64,000 nucleotides of DNA from Melastoma dodecandrum (Eukaryota > Streptophyta > Magnoliopsida > Myrtales > Melastomataceae): positions 1,674,001 to 1,738,000 of the forward strand of contig JARUPY010000398.1 in the NCBI GenBank assembly GCA_029817715.1. The letters are read 5' to 3'. Of this stretch, positions 62,341 through 64,000 are shown one piece after another. Under the pieces are notes generated by a model that saw only the letters and a list, made by a program, of their open reading frames with translations, did no database searches and was not told the DNA's origin. Within the stretch, counting starts at the first letter, position 1; each line of letters begins with the position of its first letter. A program made the position numbers and the translations under genes.

Positions 62341-62535
62341 TCAGGCGTCGGTGGATGCTTTCTTCGGCGTCAGGATCTGGCGCCCCTTGTACATGCCCGT
62401 CTTCAGGTCGATGTGGTGCGGCCGGCGCAGTTCGCCCGAATCCTTGTCCTCGACATAGGTCGGGGCGGCGAGGGCATCGGCGGAGCGGCGGAAACCGCGC
62501 TTCATCGGAGAGGTTTTGCGCTTCGGAACGGCCAT
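62341..62535 (-). CDS. rpmF: 50S ribosomal protein L32
   Basis: 64 residues, [22 protein letters not shown] then [19 protein letters not shown], standard for alphaproteobacterial L32 of the zinc-free (C-minus) type: no Cys pairs. Single-gene unit. Confidence 0.95.
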   Translation of the reverse strand: MAVPKRKTSPMKRGFRRSADALAAPTYVEDKDSGELRRPHHIDLKTGMYKGRQILTPKKASTDA

Positions 62536-62638
62536 GGCGGTCTCTCTTCGGGGAACGCTTCCCGGAAGGGGAAAGCTGGCGGCGGCGGGCGCCGAATGAT
62601 CGAGAAGGCGGGCTCATACACCGAGCGCGGGAGTTTGG

Positions 62639-63000
62639 CTACCCCTGGAGAAACGGCTCAGGGAGGACGTCGACTTCGGCCGCTACAGCGTGGAGACCCT
62701 TGTCGAGCGTCCGTCGGGGGACAGCCGCACGGACGCGAGCAGATGCGTGTCGGCATAGCCTATGCCGCGACCCGCTGGCGAATGTCGAAGGATGAAGGCA
62801 AGCACCTCCTCGTTCGTTGCCACGATGGCTGAGGGTTGCTCTACCACATACCTCAAGGCGTCAGCCCGACGCCCGCCGAGCGCCAACTCTTATGACGAAC
62901 GGGTGTGGCTCAACACCTCGCCGTTCTCGAGAAGACGGGACAGGGCGTCTACTCCGCGCCGCGCATGATCGACCCGCACGGACGTGTCGACGAGGATCAT
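62639..63000 (-). pseudogene. decayed VapC-like PIN-domain toxin
   Basis: Starts normally with the PIN motif MILVDTSV at 63000, but the frame breaks near 62905 (two shifts within about 15 bases) and again near 62710. The pieces in alternate frames still show family features: a quartet-acidic core region, GYADTHLL near the centre-right, and a basic C-terminal tail ending at a TAG at 62639. With at least three shifts it should be non-functional. Overlaps the antitoxin remnant by four bases (ATGA). Confidence 0.7.
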
Positions 63001-63222
63001 CCAGCACGGCGTCGAGGTACATCGGCGATATCGCTGTATTCCGCCGAGACGAGCCAATCGACGCGCGGCCTCCCTCTGGATCAGCGCTGTGAAGGACTCT
63101 CGCATCAACGCAGAACGCTCCGCGATCCCCGTCAGCTCACGTGCGCGGTCCAGAAGGGCATCGTCGAGCGTCAAAGTCGCCGCATTTGAGATCCTTCCGC
63201 ATCGAAGATCGCATCGCCCCAT
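62997..63222 (-). pseudogene. VapB-like antitoxin remnant, frameshifted near its end
   Basis: The N-terminus TLTLDDALLDRARELTGIAE, then RESFTALIQREAARRLARLG, is a VapB-type ribbon-helix-helix antitoxin. Near 63038 the frame shifts: the present frame runs on into the toxin start as a fusion, while the neighbouring frame gives a normal basic end (DVPRRRAG) and a stop overlapping the toxin ATG. It confirms decay of the whole module. Confidence 0.65.
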
Positions 63223-63250
63223 GCGTATTTCAATGCACGAGGTGTCCTTC

Positions 63251-64000
63251 TCAGGTCAGCTCCGCCACGATCGCATCGCCCATCTGCGCAGTCGAAACCT
63301 GCGTCGTGCCTGCGCCCTTGATGTCCGCGGTCCGCAGCCCTTTGGCGAGGACGCCGGCGATGGCGCCTTCGATCCGGTCGGCGAGATCGCCGCGCTCGAA
63401 GGTGTAGCGCATCGCCATGGCGAGGGATCCGATCATCGCGATCGGATTCGCCAGCCCCTTTCCTGCAATGTCGGGGGCGGAGCCGTGCACCGGCTCGTAG
63501 AGCGCTTTCCGCCGGCCGGTCGCCGGATCGAGGTCACCGAGAGAGGCCGACGGGAGCATGCCGATCGAGCCCGTCAGCATGGCCGCCACGTCGGAGAGCA
63601 TGTCGCCGAAGAGATTGTCGGTGACGATGACGTCGAAGCGCTTGGGGTTGCGCACCAGCGACATGCCGAGCGCGTCGGCGAGCTGATGGTCGAGCGTCAC
63701 GTCGGGGTAGTCGCGCTTGCCCATCTCGGTGATGATCTCGTGCCAAAGCACGCCGGATATCATGACGTTCCGCTTTTCGGACGAGGTTACGCGCCGACCG
63801 CGCTGGCGGGCCAATTCGAATGCGACGCGGCCGATACGCTCGATCTCGTAGGTCTCGTAAACCTGCGTGTCGACGGCACGCTTCTGCCCGTTGCCGAGGT
63901 CGGTAATCTCCTTTGGCTCGCCGAAATAAACACCGCCCGTCAGCTCCCGGACGATCATGATGTCGAGCCCGTCGACGATTTCGCGTTTCAGCGACGAAGC
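63251..64000 (-). CDS. leuB: 3-isopropylmalate dehydrogenase (partial, N-terminus outside the window)
   Basis: At least 249 residues of the C-terminal two thirds; the frame is open to the window end. [63 protein letters not shown] and [23 protein letters not shown] are conserved LeuB motifs (NAD and Mg2+/isopropylmalate sites). Third enzyme of leucine biosynthesis. Confidence 0.93.
   Translation of the reverse strand, partial: ASSLKREIVDGLDIMIVRELTGGVYFGEPKEITDLGNGQKRAVDTQVYETYEIERIGRVAFELARQRGRRVTSSEKRNVMISGVLWHEIITEMGKRDYPDVTLDHQLADALGMSLVRNPKRFDVIVTDNLFGDMLSDVAAMLTGSIGMLPSASLGDLDPATGRRKALYEPVHGSAPDIAGKGLANPIAMIGSLAMAMRYTFERGDLADRIEGAIAGVLAKGLRTADIKGAGTTQVSTAQMGDAIVAELT

Noticed and set aside
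1..64000. CRISPR arrays, insertion sequences, rRNA genes, riboswitches
   Set aside because: No regularly spaced repeats, no transposase motifs with terminal repeats, and no rRNA or known riboswitch core was seen by eye.

Overview
The window is high-GC chromosomal DNA from an alphaproteobacterium, most likely of the Hyphomicrobiales (Rhizobiales). The evidence is the tig-clpP-clpX-lon order, an IalB-family protein, HspQ, a DUF1489 protein, OpgC, a DUF6894 protein, a glx/mgs-type glutamate-synthase-like cluster and an extended ribosomal protein S2. All family names come from reading motifs by eye; no database search was run.

Left core (1-18757): a D,D-carboxypeptidase with a SPOR tail, a J-domain membrane protein, DUF1489, a GST coupled to an AMP-binding enzyme, an IalB-type secreted protein, HspQ, the NAD(P)HX repair enzyme Nnr, OpgC overlapping an SGNH hydrolase, a multicopper-oxidase-like protein that has lost most copper ligands, tRNA-Leu(TAG), and the proteostasis block tig, clpP, clpX and lon.

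Mobile island (18784-41191): a 50-bp direct repeat of the 3' part of tRNA-Val(TAC) bounds a 22.4-kb element. Its tyrosine integrase lies 160 bp inside the right repeat. The left half is cargo: a HipA-like kinase overlapping a DUF3037 gene, a ribbon-helix-helix regulator, a three-gene overlapping cassette, an HNH-like secreted protein, many small unknowns, and a stress-type set (transglutaminase-like, CsbD-like, DUF4142, ferritin-like). The right half, about 11.7 kb, is one leftward block: integrase, an unknown, an AlpA-like regulator, a P4/D5-type helicase, small unknowns, a tail assembly chaperone with a clear -1 frameshift site, tape measure, Nu1-like small terminase and portal. There is no large terminase, capsid or lysis gene, yet the genes overlap tightly. 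It looks like a satellite-like or strongly reduced phage element rather than a complete prophage.

Right core (41192-64000): an APC permease, a monomeric sarcosine/N-methyltryptophan-type FAD oxidase, a GlnT/GmaS-type ligase, three glutamate-synthase-like subunits and an XRE-cupin regulator, together plausibly a gamma-glutamylmethylamide / N-methylglutamate route for methylated amines. Next come a TolC-MFP-RND efflux operon whose pump gene has one in-frame amber stop, bestrophin, cation transporter and TauE/SafE genes, tsf and rpsB (S2 with a C-terminal helix-hairpin-helix extension), cobG-cobE, rpmF, a decayed VapBC pair, and the start of leuB running off the window.
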